The notes beneath the pieces are model-generated. The model ran no database searches, had not been told where the DNA came from, and saw nothing but the letters and a program-made list of their open reading frames with translations. Source: an uncultured Eubacteriales bacterium (GTDB lineage: Bacteria; Bacillota; Clostridia; Christensenellales; UBA1242). Taken from it: a DNA stretch of 64,000 nt. Made by a program: the position numbers and the translations under genes. This document shows positions 9,434 through 17,043 of this stretch, piece after piece. Numbering within the stretch: the stretch's first letter is position 1; each line of letters starts with the position of its first letter. Location: assembly GCA_948514155.1 (NCBI GenBank), contig CAOQYA010000003.1, positions 17,816 through 81,815 of the forward strand. Reading direction: 5' to 3'.

Positions 9434-10768
9434 CTAATTAGGAAAAACTGAGACATTGAATTTAAACACAATGTGCGACAAAAATTCGTCAGGGTCGCCA
9501 ATCTCCCGAACAAATCTCTTGGTCTCGGCACGCTTTGAACGATAGAATTTTTCGTATATCTCAAGCACATCGCATTTCTTCTCGGTGAGCAACATTAGCG
9601 AAGAATTAATCTGCTTTTTAATATCCTCCTCCATTTTTTCTCTCACCTTTTCACTTATATAACTTGGCTCATGCTTTTTGGCGCGGTCGTCCTTGCTGCC
9701 ATTGACCTCCACCAGCGAAACAAACACTCTAAGGTCCACGCTGTAGACCGGATAGCCATTTTCATATTCCACATTATCAAGCACCTGCTTTGCGTTTATG
9801 CGATAAATGAGGCTGGCATTTGTAAAGTTCTCGTCGCTGACCTGGTCGAGTGCAAGTGTTGTTCCTTCTGTTTTAGAATTGAACCAGTTCAACCCGCGAA
9901 GTGTGTCACGGTCGATAATTGCTGCCATTTTGCCGTCTTTAACGATAATTTCGCTGCCGTCGTTGATAAGTTCCACTTTTTTAGGGTCACCACTGCCCTG
10001 AGCTGCGCCTCCCGAAGTTTGCGCGCCGCCGCCTTGACCGCCACTTTGGCCGCCAGCACCTCCGCCGAGCGCTCCTCCAAGCATGCCGCCGTCGCCTCCA
10101 CTCTCGCCGCCGCCGGAACTTCCGCCGGCACTTGGGTCTTCGACTGGAATGCCGTCAATGTCGCCTTTTGAGAGTGGGAAGAAACTTAACATACTGCTTC
10201 TTGTCGGCGAATAATAGCCTTTCATGAAAGCGCTAATCGTGGTGTCGTTCCAATAAACATAGTTGGAGTTATAGAAAGAAAGTTCCTCCAAATTTATTTC
10301 CGTCTGGCTGTCAAGTTCAGTGATAAAGTCGAGAAAGCTTTTAGAGTCGACATTGGTCGCTACAAGCACACAACTTTGTGGCAGTGACGCCACGCGCACT
10401 AAAAAGTCAAGTGCCGGCGCAATGTCCTCTTCCAGCAGTTTTTCGCTAATCACCGTGGTGTGAACATGAAAAAGAGAAATGTTTTTGCCCACTTGCAGCC
10501 CCGCCTTTGTAAGTGCCTCACTGAGCGTTTTGCCGGTGCTTGTGAAAACTTCGTAACTTTCGGTGTAGGTCTGATTTGGATATGACAAAAATGTGAGCAA
10601 CGACACCTCAAATTCGTCCTCTTTCTTGTCTATTCCCACGGCGGTGATAATCGAGTTATCAACACTTTCGGGCGGAGCGATAATAGCGTGGGGAAAGAAG
10701 CACAGAAGAATGACTATAAGCATCAAAAGAACGGGCGTGTGTTTGACAACGTTTAGAAACTTCTTCAC
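9434..10768 (-). CDS. gerAC: Ger(x)C family spore germination protein
   Basis: The C subunit of a germinant receptor, normally a lipoprotein on the outer face of the spore inner membrane. The 444-residue product has an N-terminal hydrophobic segment, the ITAVGIDKKEDEFEVSL stretch typical of the first domain, and a C-terminal Spore_GerAC domain. Its N-terminal hydrophobic segment ends LLCFFP, so the expected small residue before the lipobox cysteine is missing and lipidation is doubtful. A Gly/Ser/Gln-rich low-complexity insert of about 50 residues (around 214-265) separates the two domains. The start overlaps the end of the B-subunit gene by 4 bases. Family assignment rests on gene order and overall pattern. 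Confidence 0.88.
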   Translation of the reverse strand: MKKFLNVVKHTPVLLMLIVILLCFFPHAIIAPPESVDNSIITAVGIDKKEDEFEVSLLTFLSYPNQTYTESYEVFTSTGKTLSEALTKAGLQVGKNISLFHVHTTVISEKLLEEDIAPALDFLVRVASLPQSCVLVATNVDSKSFLDFITELDSQTEINLEELSFYNSNYVYWNDTTISAFMKGYYSPTRSSMLSFFPLSKGDIDGIPVEDPSAGGSSGGGESGGDGGMLGGALGGGAGGQSGGQGGGAQTSGGAAQGSGDPKKVELINDGSEIIVKDGKMAAIIDRDTLRGLNWFNSKTEGTTLALDQVSDENFTNASLIYRINAKQVLDNVEYENGYPVYSVDLRVFVSLVEVNGSKDDRAKKHEPSYISEKVREKMEEDIKKQINSSLMLLTEKKCDVLEIYEKFYRSKRAETKRFVREIGDPDEFLSHIVFKFNVSVFPN

Positions 10769-11847
10769 TTCTCACCTCCCTTGTCAAGTTTTTTCTTAGC
10801 AAAGAAGAAGACGATTGTCGGCAGAATAAAATGCAAAAGAATTGCAAGATATGAAACAAACTCCTGCCCAATTTTTATCGCAACAAGATAGTTTATCAGC
10901 GAAGAGAGCACAATCGCGATAAACAAAATGTCGAAGACGACCACTGAATATGCGGTGGAAAGTTTAGAGAATATTTTCACAAAGCACTCCGAAAAAGCAT
11001 AGGCATAGAGGCTGAGTTGAAAGAATGCAAGGAACATAATTGTTATAATGGCAATAAGGTCAAGCCTGCCAAGGTCGATAAAGCGATAGGAAAATGTGAT
11101 AATGTCCGACACTGCATTTTTGTGCACAAAACTGGTCACGCCGAATATGCTGTAGAACATGAAATATATTATCAGCATGATGGTCACGCTAAAGGCCGCA
11201 TAGCCGAAAATGCGCTTGAAATCTTTGCGCTTGACTTCAAGTTTGTCCATGATAACAAACAGGACAAGCAAATCGCCAAAGCAGAAAGTATGGCGGAAGA
11301 TGCCGTCGAAAAAGGACTTAGCATTGCTTTCAAAGAAGAATGGCAATCTGTCAAAATTGGCAATCGACAGAAATAGACAAAGCACAAGACTTGCCATAAT
11401 GAAAACATAGAAAAATTCGCACCCTCTTGCAATCGGTCTAATTCCTCTAAGCACGCTTGTGTTCATGATAACGAGAAAAGCAAAAATGAAGATAAAATAA
11501 CTTGCGTCAATGTAAACTTGCACCTTTAAATACATGTAGATTATATTAAAAAGCAGCATAACTTTGTAGAAAAAATAGACAATTAAGATCAGATAAAATG
11601 CCTTGGCCGCAAAAGTGCCCATTTTATTTTTAATTATGTCATAAAAACTATCGTTTGGAAAAGCCTCTTTAACGCGAAGAAAAAGATAGAGCATTATTAG
11701 TTCAAACGCGAGCAATATCGCAATCATGAAAAAGCCGTCTGCCTTCGATTTTTCATAAAAGAGCGAAGGTAGAACAAGAATTTTGTTCGCAAACAAAATC
11801 AGCGAGGCAATTATGCCTGTTTGTCTGGAAGAGACCGCTTTCGTCAT
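10765..11847 (-). CDS. gerAB: GerAB/ArcD/ProY family spore germination permease
   Basis: The B subunit of a germinant receptor, an APC-fold integral membrane protein thought to bind the germinant. Its 360 residues contain about ten hydrophobic segments with short loops and end in a basic KKKLDKGGEK tail, the usual size and layout for GerAB. It overlaps its neighbours by 4 bases on both sides (ATGA junctions), giving a tightly coupled A-B-C operon. The germinant cannot be predicted. Confidence 0.93.
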   Translation of the reverse strand: MTKAVSSRQTGIIASLILFANKILVLPSLFYEKSKADGFFMIAILLAFELIMLYLFLRVKEAFPNDSFYDIIKNKMGTFAAKAFYLILIVYFFYKVMLLFNIIYMYLKVQVYIDASYFIFIFAFLVIMNTSVLRGIRPIARGCEFFYVFIMASLVLCLFLSIANFDRLPFFFESNAKSFFDGIFRHTFCFGDLLVLFVIMDKLEVKRKDFKRIFGYAAFSVTIMLIIYFMFYSIFGVTSFVHKNAVSDIITFSYRFIDLGRLDLIAIITIMFLAFFQLSLYAYAFSECFVKIFSKLSTAYSVVVFDILFIAIVLSSLINYLVAIKIGQEFVSYLAILLHFILPTIVFFFAKKKLDKGGEK

Positions 11848-13271
11848 TTTTGCCTCGTTTTATTGTAGTTTCTAAACGACTGCGGCCGCTTTTTCATGCC
11901 TTGAATCGGCGACATGATTATGCCGTCTTTAAGGTCGCTGTTAACTCTTGGCGCATATGGAGCAAGATATGGCGCGCCATAGGAGTCGATGGAAGCAAGA
12001 TAAACAATAAGATACACAAACAGCCCCACAATGCCAATCATGCCAAGCGAGCCGCCCACAAACAGGAAGATATATTGCATCACAGTCAGTTGATATGCAT
12101 GTTCCGGAATAACATATAGCGCAATTTTTGCAAGCGCAATAATAATAACGCCGGGCGGCGAAATCAAGCCGGCTTTAACGCCGGTGTCGCCCAAAATCAG
12201 CGCGCCCACAATGCTGGTGGCAAGCCCCAAATAACTTGGCAGCCTTAGCGAGACCTCATACAAAATCTGGAACAAAAGGCTGATAAAAAGCATCTCCAAA
12301 AACGGAGTGAAAGGCAGTCCCTTGGTGGTGTTTGTGATAGTTATCAAGAACTTTATCGGAATAACATTCTGGTGATAAACACGCAGCGCGATATAACTTC
12401 CAGGCACGATAACTGCAATAATAATGCCCAAAAGTCTGACAATTCTGATAAACGATGCATAGATGTGCGAGTTATAGTAATCATTGCTCGACTGAATTTC
12501 TTCCATGAAAATGAAAGGAAGAGTCAGCACAATCGGCGAGCCATCCACCATAATGGCCACCCTGCCTTCCAGCATCTTAGCAGCCACAATGTCCGGCTTT
12601 TCCACGCTTCCCACCTGCTTAAAAAGCGATTGCGGGTTCTTTTCCAGGAATTTAATTATATATTGCGAGTCAATTATGCCGTCAATGTCAATCTGGCCAA
12701 GTTTTTTTTCGATTTCTTTAACAACATCCTTGCTGGCCACGCCTTTGATGTAGGCAAGCACAATTCGCGTGTTGGAATATCTGCCCACAAAAACATCCTT
12801 AAGCACAAGATTTTTGTTGTAAAATCGGCGACGAATGAGGGTGACATTTGTTTTAACATCTTCTGTGAAGCCCTCTCGCGGGCCCTGAATAACAGCCGAT
12901 GTCGGCGGCTCAGACGGCATTCTAGCAGGAAACTTTTGAATATCAATCGATAAAAGTTTATTCTCGCCGCTCACAAACAGCACAACATTGCCCATAAGCA
13001 CCTTGTCTGCTGCCTCGCTCTCTTCAATTTCGGAAACATCGGCCGTTTTAATGATGTTTGATGTCAAACTCTCAAGACTGATTTTATCTTGAGTTCTCAC
13101 AATGGGCTCATAAATTCCGTCGACAAAGAGAGCATTGTCAATCATGCTTTTAAGAAAAACAAGGCCGATTTTGGTCTCTTCTTTTTCAATTATTCTGCTG
13201 GCAACATCGCTTGAGGAGTTAAGTTCTTTTTTTAACTTCTCCACTGCCGCTTCAACATCAGAAAAAAGCAT
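11844..13271 (-). CDS. gerAA: GerA family spore germination protein
   Basis: The A subunit of a germinant receptor, 475 residues, located in the forespore inner membrane. A soluble N-terminal region of about 250 residues precedes several transmembrane helices. The signature PGSYIALRVYHQNVIP begins the membrane part, and GAPYLAPYAP lies near the C-terminus, both typical of GerA proteins. ATG 13271 has an AAGGA ribosome site at 7 bases. It is the first gene of the operon, and a sigma-G-like promoter lies just upstream, which fits forespore expression. Confidence 0.95.
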   Translation of the reverse strand: MLFSDVEAAVEKLKKELNSSSDVASRIIEKEETKIGLVFLKSMIDNALFVDGIYEPIVRTQDKISLESLTSNIIKTADVSEIEESEAADKVLMGNVVLFVSGENKLLSIDIQKFPARMPSEPPTSAVIQGPREGFTEDVKTNVTLIRRRFYNKNLVLKDVFVGRYSNTRIVLAYIKGVASKDVVKEIEKKLGQIDIDGIIDSQYIIKFLEKNPQSLFKQVGSVEKPDIVAAKMLEGRVAIMVDGSPIVLTLPFIFMEEIQSSNDYYNSHIYASFIRIVRLLGIIIAVIVPGSYIALRVYHQNVIPIKFLITITNTTKGLPFTPFLEMLFISLLFQILYEVSLRLPSYLGLATSIVGALILGDTGVKAGLISPPGVIIIALAKIALYVIPEHAYQLTVMQYIFLFVGGSLGMIGIVGLFVYLIVYLASIDSYGAPYLAPYAPRVNSDLKDGIIMSPIQGMKKRPQSFRNYNKTRQK

Positions 13272-13290
13272 ACTCCCTTCCTTTTTGAGT

Positions 13291-13319
13291 TAGTATGCTT
13301 AAAAAAGATGTAAATATTA
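13291..13319 (-). promoter_or_regulatory. Sigma-G-like promoter of the ger operon
   Basis: -10 CATACTA (13291-13297) is preceded by a 17-base spacer and TAATA (13315-13319). This fits the forespore sigma-G pattern (xHATR, about 17-18 bases, CATAxTA) rather than the housekeeping one. Confidence 0.6.
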
Positions 13320-13356
13320 AATTTTTCTCGCTCTCATTGGCAGAACTTTTAAAATG

Positions 13357-14256
13357 CTATTTTTCAAGCACAGTTGCTTTGCCATTGAAAATATTCCAAG
13401 CATCCCCAAGCGGGCGCACAGTGAATGTTTTATCTTGCGAATAAACTCCGGCCGCCGAGAACGATATCACAAAACTTTCGCCCTCTTTAATCACATCAAA
13501 TTCTTCGATTGTGAAGTCAATGCCAGATTGCAAGTCACGAAGCACAATAGCCGTAACTTTCTCTGGCGAGGTGATGTGCACAACATAGTCCCGGTCGATG
13601 TATGCCGCCGTAAATTCGGATAAAGTGTGGGTGATAGTGGCTGTTATCGTGTTAGATTTATCACTTTCTTTTAAGAATGTGTTTGCGCTGCCCGCGGTCA
13701 CAAAAATGTTGTGCTTGCCGCCGATTATTCTTGAAAGGTCAAAGGATAGCGAAGCGGTCTTTTCTTGAGCAAGCCCATTTTGAGTGCTGTAATAGATGTT
13801 GTAAAAGTCCGCACCCCTCACCGCTTGCCACGAAATTCTGACATCCTCTTCCGAAAAGGTTACTGTCGGGCTTTTGAGTTTCAGGCGTGGGGTCAGCACC
13901 GTCTCTCTGCTGTAATTTCCCGCGAGCACCCCGCTCGGCTCAACAAGGCAAACGCTCACGCGATAGGAAGTGCCTAGTTTAAGTTTTCCGTTCCAAACAT
14001 GCTCGGTCACATCCAATATATGCGACTGCGAGTCCACAACAAACTCCTCTTCCCCGAATGCAAACTTAAATCGATAGGAATGGTTTTGCTCGGAGGCGTC
14101 AGTTTTAACAAAAATCTGATAGTCGCCCTCTTCCACAAAAACGCGTTCGGCAGGTTTAGGCTTCAAAAGAAAGACAAGCAAAAGGCAGGCCGTCAAAATG
14201 ACTGCCGCGCTGAGAAGCACACTCACAGAAATAATAATTTTCTTTCTTTTACTCAC
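13357..14256 (-). CDS. Membrane-anchored protein with Fn3-like domains
   Basis: Function is not recognised. The product (about 299 residues) has a basic N-terminus (SKRKK), a transmembrane segment of about 25 residues, and an extracytoplasmic part with fibronectin-III-like character. The best such stretch reads ISWQAVRGADFYNIYYS near residue 155, the typical 'W..v.gAd.Y.vY' strand pattern. It lies upstream of the ger operon on the same strand, but the sigma-G-like promoter separates them. GTG 14256 is chosen because it falls 6 bases after a perfect TATAAT; an in-frame TTG at 14274 lies upstream of that -10 box. No Shine-Dalgarno is present. Confidence 0.7.
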   Translation of the reverse strand: MSKRKKIIISVSVLLSAAVILTACLLLVFLLKPKPAERVFVEEGDYQIFVKTDASEQNHSYRFKFAFGEEEFVVDSQSHILDVTEHVWNGKLKLGTSYRVSVCLVEPSGVLAGNYSRETVLTPRLKLKSPTVTFSEEDVRISWQAVRGADFYNIYYSTQNGLAQEKTASLSFDLSRIIGGKHNIFVTAGSANTFLKESDKSNTITATITHTLSEFTAAYIDRDYVVHITSPEKVTAIVLRDLQSGIDFTIEEFDVIKEGESFVISFSAAGVYSQDKTFTVRPLGDAWNIFNGKATVLEK

Positions 14257-14262
14257 ACTGAT

Positions 14263-14291
14263 ATTATACAACAATCAAAAATTGTTAACAA
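14263..14291 (-). promoter_or_regulatory. Promoter of the Fn3-like gene (leaderless spacing)
   Basis: -35 TTGTTA (14286-14291), 17-base spacer, -10 TATAAT (14263-14268), then 6 bases to GTG 14256. Confidence 0.65.
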
Positions 14292-14315
14292 ACATTTTTA
14301 ATTTAATTTTTAATA

Positions 14316-14344
14316 TTGACAAATATTTAAAATTGTGATATATT
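14316..14344 (+). promoter_or_regulatory. Promoter of the small membrane protein gene
   Basis: -35 TTGACA (14316-14321), 17-base spacer, -10 TATATT (14339-14344), followed by a short leader with GGAGG at 14357-14361. Confidence 0.8.
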
Positions 14345-14366
14345 ATCTATATAAATGGAGGTAAAA

Positions 14367-14783
14367 ATGCTCGATTTCGGATTATTAACACCTTTTCAAC
14401 TTACAACATTCGTTCTTGGGATTGTATTTTCAATCTTAACAATCGCCATGGTGTTCTACACACTTAGGCACAAAGGCCAATATAGAAGCAACTTTGTTAA
14501 AGTGCTGTTCACATTTGTGCTTCCAATGATAACTTTTGCAATGTGGTTTGCGAGCGTGTTTGCAGCATATAACCTTTTCAATTCGGAAGAGTTATACATC
14601 ATGCTTCTTGCAATCGGATGCGGAATTGTGCTCTCACTTATTACAGCTTTCGTTGCTTGGGTTATCAGCAAGTGCATGACAAAATATGAAGCGAAAAATA
14701 AAACAAATAGCACTGATGTGAAAATCGAAGTTAAAGTTGAAGACGGAAAGAAAGTTGAAATTAAAGATGTTGAAACAAAATAA
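14367..14783 (+). CDS. Small three-helix membrane protein of unknown function
   Basis: A 138-residue protein not matched to a known family. Three hydrophobic helices (about residues 9-29, 46-68 and 76-98) are followed by a charged cytoplasmic-looking tail rich in Lys, Glu and Val. ATG 14367 is chosen because GGAGG lies 5 bases upstream; an earlier in-frame ATG at 14355 overlaps that ribosome site. It is a single-gene unit between a strong promoter and a terminator. Confidence 0.75.
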   Translation: MLDFGLLTPFQLTTFVLGIVFSILTIAMVFYTLRHKGQYRSNFVKVLFTFVLPMITFAMWFASVFAAYNLFNSEELYIMLLAIGCGIVLSLITAFVAWVISKCMTKYEAKNKTNSTDVKIEVKVEDGKKVEIKDVETK

Positions 14784-14813
14784 AAAAAACGGCTTAAGTT
14801 AAGCCGTTTTTTT
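14781..14813. terminator. Bidirectional terminator
   Basis: A palindromic stem ACGGCTTAA/TTAAGCCGT (14789-14807) is flanked by A8 and T7. It ends the plus-strand membrane-protein gene and the minus-strand surface-protein gene. Confidence 0.85.
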
Positions 14814-14844
14814 ATTCAGTCTTTATCATTTTTTTAAAACAAAC

Positions 14845-15831
14845 TTAGTTAAAGTTTTCGTGTGGCTTGTCAACATCCACAACTTTATCCATTGCGCTGA
14901 AAACTTGAGTAAATGTTGCATTTGTGCTAAGAGTCAATGTCGCAAAATCAGCATAAATGTAACTTATGAACTTCTCTCTGCGCACCATTTTTGCAAGTTT
15001 GCCCGTTTTCTTGTTGATTGTGAACTCATATTCATAACTTTGATAGGTCACAGGTCCAAGAGCAGAGTTTGCACGATAGTATCTATTCATTTCTTCAGGA
15101 AGTTTGCCCAAGTTATACGAAAGCGTCACAACATTATATGTTTTGCTTGTGCGATTGTTGTAGTCCTTCACAGAACAAGTTCTTTCGTTAATTTTAAGTG
15201 GAAATTCCATTGAGTGAACAACAACAAATCTCTCTTTTGCCTCATTTTTTGTGAAAGTCTGTTTGTTCCCAACTGATGCGTCATATGTTCGGTCTTTGTA
15301 GTTTGCCCTTGGAGTTTCAGCAAATATCGTGCTGTCTTCGGCTTCATTGGTGTAAATGCTTCTGTATCCTTCCTTTAAGAAATTGCCTGCGTGAAGTTTT
15401 TCAGCAACAAAATCTCCGCCGAAAACATTTCCATAATAGAAATAGCACTCTTCAAGGTTTTCATTTTGATTTCTTAAAACATTTCCAACAGCATATTGGG
15501 TTACACTTGCAGGCGTTCCCGCCACCACGGTTGAATTTTTGATTTCATAAACAAAACTCGATTTGCTTCCCTTGCCGTTGTTATATATATCAAGAGCATA
15601 GTTTACAAGTTCAATGGGGTCACATGGAATTTCCACATCGCTACTGTTGTTATCCTCGTCTTCTTCGTCTGGGTCAAGAGGTGGAAGGTCGTCGATATTT
15701 GAGCCGTTGTTGGTCTCGCTATCGCTTGCATAAGAACTTGAAGTCGACAAAAATGTCATTCCGATATATGCACCTATCAGAATGACCAGCATCGCAAACA
15801 TTAAATAATATTTAACACTTCTAGTCTTCAT
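14845..15831 (-). CDS. Membrane-anchored surface protein, tandem paralogue 1
   Basis: Function is not recognised. The 328-residue product has a basic N-terminus, a transmembrane/signal segment (about residues 10-28), an acidic Asp/Glu/Ser linker (about 35-65), and an extracytoplasmic domain. It is clearly paralogous to the gene just upstream: both share a DPxELxxxxLDIxNNGKG block, an FPLKIN block, a TxKTGK-like strand and a final TxVxxFxxM block. It has its own promoter overlapping the end of the upstream paralogue, an AAAGGA ribosome site, and a shared terminator downstream. Confidence 0.8.
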   Translation of the reverse strand: MKTRSVKYYLMFAMLVILIGAYIGMTFLSTSSSYASDSETNNGSNIDDLPPLDPDEEDEDNNSSDVEIPCDPIELVNYALDIYNNGKGSKSSFVYEIKNSTVVAGTPASVTQYAVGNVLRNQNENLEECYFYYGNVFGGDFVAEKLHAGNFLKEGYRSIYTNEAEDSTIFAETPRANYKDRTYDASVGNKQTFTKNEAKERFVVVHSMEFPLKINERTCSVKDYNNRTSKTYNVVTLSYNLGKLPEEMNRYYRANSALGPVTYQSYEYEFTINKKTGKLAKMVRREKFISYIYADFATLTLSTNATFTQVFSAMDKVVDVDKPHENFN

Positions 15832-15872
15832 GCGTTCCTTTATTTTTCTGTTCTTGTGTTTTCGACCTTTCC

Positions 15873-15901
15873 ATTATACTATAAACTATCACGAAGTGCA
15901 A
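15873..15901 (-). promoter_or_regulatory. Promoter of tandem paralogue 1
   Basis: -35 TTGCAC (15896-15901), 17-base spacer, -10 TATAAT (15873-15878). The -35 and spacer are inside the last codons of the upstream paralogue, and the -10 follows its TAG directly. Confidence 0.75.
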
Positions 15902-16853
15902 TAGTTTTATTCATATTCGCGAAAGTTTGCACAGTTGTAGCTTTAGAATTTATCGGGCAAGAGCCCACAACCGGAGCGTTCACCGCTGTTGCCCTAAAAC
16001 TCTCTTCTCTTTTTATAGAGTAGATATTGCCTGTTTTGTTATGAATTTTAAAGGTGATTGAAAGGCTTTGATATACAACATCCTTCATTTGTCCCGAGCA
16101 GGTGTAATAATCAAGATAGTTTTTAGGCAAAGAAGAAGGGTTTTTGTAAAGCACTGTGATTTCTCTGTAAGTTTTGCCCTGCGTGTCGTTATTTATGATT
16201 TTAACTGTGTTAGCATTGATTTTAATTGGAAAATCAAGACCTTGCAAAACTTTGAATTCAGAAAGCGCCTTTTCAGTTGTGATTGTCTCATTTCTCGACG
16301 CATTCGCAAGATTGAATGTCTGATTTTTATAGTTATAGTCATTTGTTATGCCAACTTGCGTCATGCCGGTGGAGTTATTAACATAAAAGCCCTTAAAGTA
16401 GTTCGCCACGCTTCCAGCAGCAGCCCCACCCTCAAAAGAATAGAAGTAGTTTTCTTCAATGGAAACTTTCTCTCCCTTAGAGTTAGTGCCGCGCACAACC
16501 TTGCCGTCCATATACTGCGTTGCAGGAATAGTTCCAACACTGGTCTGCGCGCTGTTAACAACTGCGCTTTTAAATGTGCTTTCATAGCCTTTGCCATTGT
16601 TAAGAATGTCAAGGCTGAAGGCAATAAGTTCAAATGGGTCAACCGGCACATCGATTTCTTCGCTTGGATCTTCTTGATTAGGGTCGTCTTCAGGTGGCTC
16701 CGGCTCAACAATCACGCCCGAGTTTCCAGCATTGCTGCCAGAGTCTCCCGTGCCAGCAGGCTGCGACAACAAAAAACTCATGCCAAGATAGCATCCCACC
16801 AAGGCAACGAGTCCAATCATAATTAAATTATATCTTAACTTTTTAAAGTTCAT
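15879..16853 (-). CDS. Membrane-anchored surface protein, tandem paralogue 2
   Basis: About 324 residues, with a transmembrane/signal segment, a Pro/Glu/Asp-rich linker (EPEPPEDDPNQEDPSEE), and the same extracytoplasmic domain as its neighbour. Shared blocks include DPFELIAFSLDILNNGKG and FPIKIN. Cysteine positions differ between the copies, so duplication is not recent. ATG 16853 is chosen because the promoter upstream would start transcription near 16883, leaving out the earlier in-frame TTG at 16901. The family is unknown; surface location is inferred from the topology. Confidence 0.78.
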   Translation of the reverse strand: MNFKKLRYNLIMIGLVALVGCYLGMSFLLSQPAGTGDSGSNAGNSGVIVEPEPPEDDPNQEDPSEEIDVPVDPFELIAFSLDILNNGKGYESTFKSAVVNSAQTSVGTIPATQYMDGKVVRGTNSKGEKVSIEENYFYSFEGGAAAGSVANYFKGFYVNNSTGMTQVGITNDYNYKNQTFNLANASRNETITTEKALSEFKVLQGLDFPIKINANTVKIINNDTQGKTYREITVLYKNPSSLPKNYLDYYTCSGQMKDVVYQSLSITFKIHNKTGNIYSIKREESFRATAVNAPVVGSCPINSKATTVQTFANMNKTIALRDSL

Positions 16854-16889
16854 ATTCCCAATAATTATCGTCTTTTCGTCGACAATGTA

Positions 16890-16918
16890 AATATAACACA
16901 AAAAACGCCTTAAGTCAA
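16890..16918 (-). promoter_or_regulatory. Promoter of tandem paralogue 2
   Basis: -35 TTGACT (16913-16918), 17-base spacer, -10 TATATT (16890-16895). Confidence 0.8.
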
Positions 16919-17003
16919 CAAAATCGATAATAATTCTTATTTTTCTTTAATTATACATATTTGAGCGTAGACAAAAATATGAACTTTTCCTTAAATTTCG
17001 CCC

Positions 17004-17034
17004 GAAAAAGGCAAATTGCAATAATGTTTGCAAT
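17004..17034 (-). terminator. Possible leuS terminator
   Basis: A 7-bp stem ATTGCAA/TTGCAAT (17015-17021 and 17028-17034) is followed on the minus strand by TTGCC and a U5 run. The stem is A/T-rich, so this is weak. Confidence 0.4.
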
Positions 17035-17043
17035 GCATATTTT

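Noticed and set aside
9671..10171. Long plus-strand open frames opposite gerC, rpoB, rpoC and leuS
   Set aside because: They are antisense to well-supported genes and lack ribosome sites and recognisable domains.
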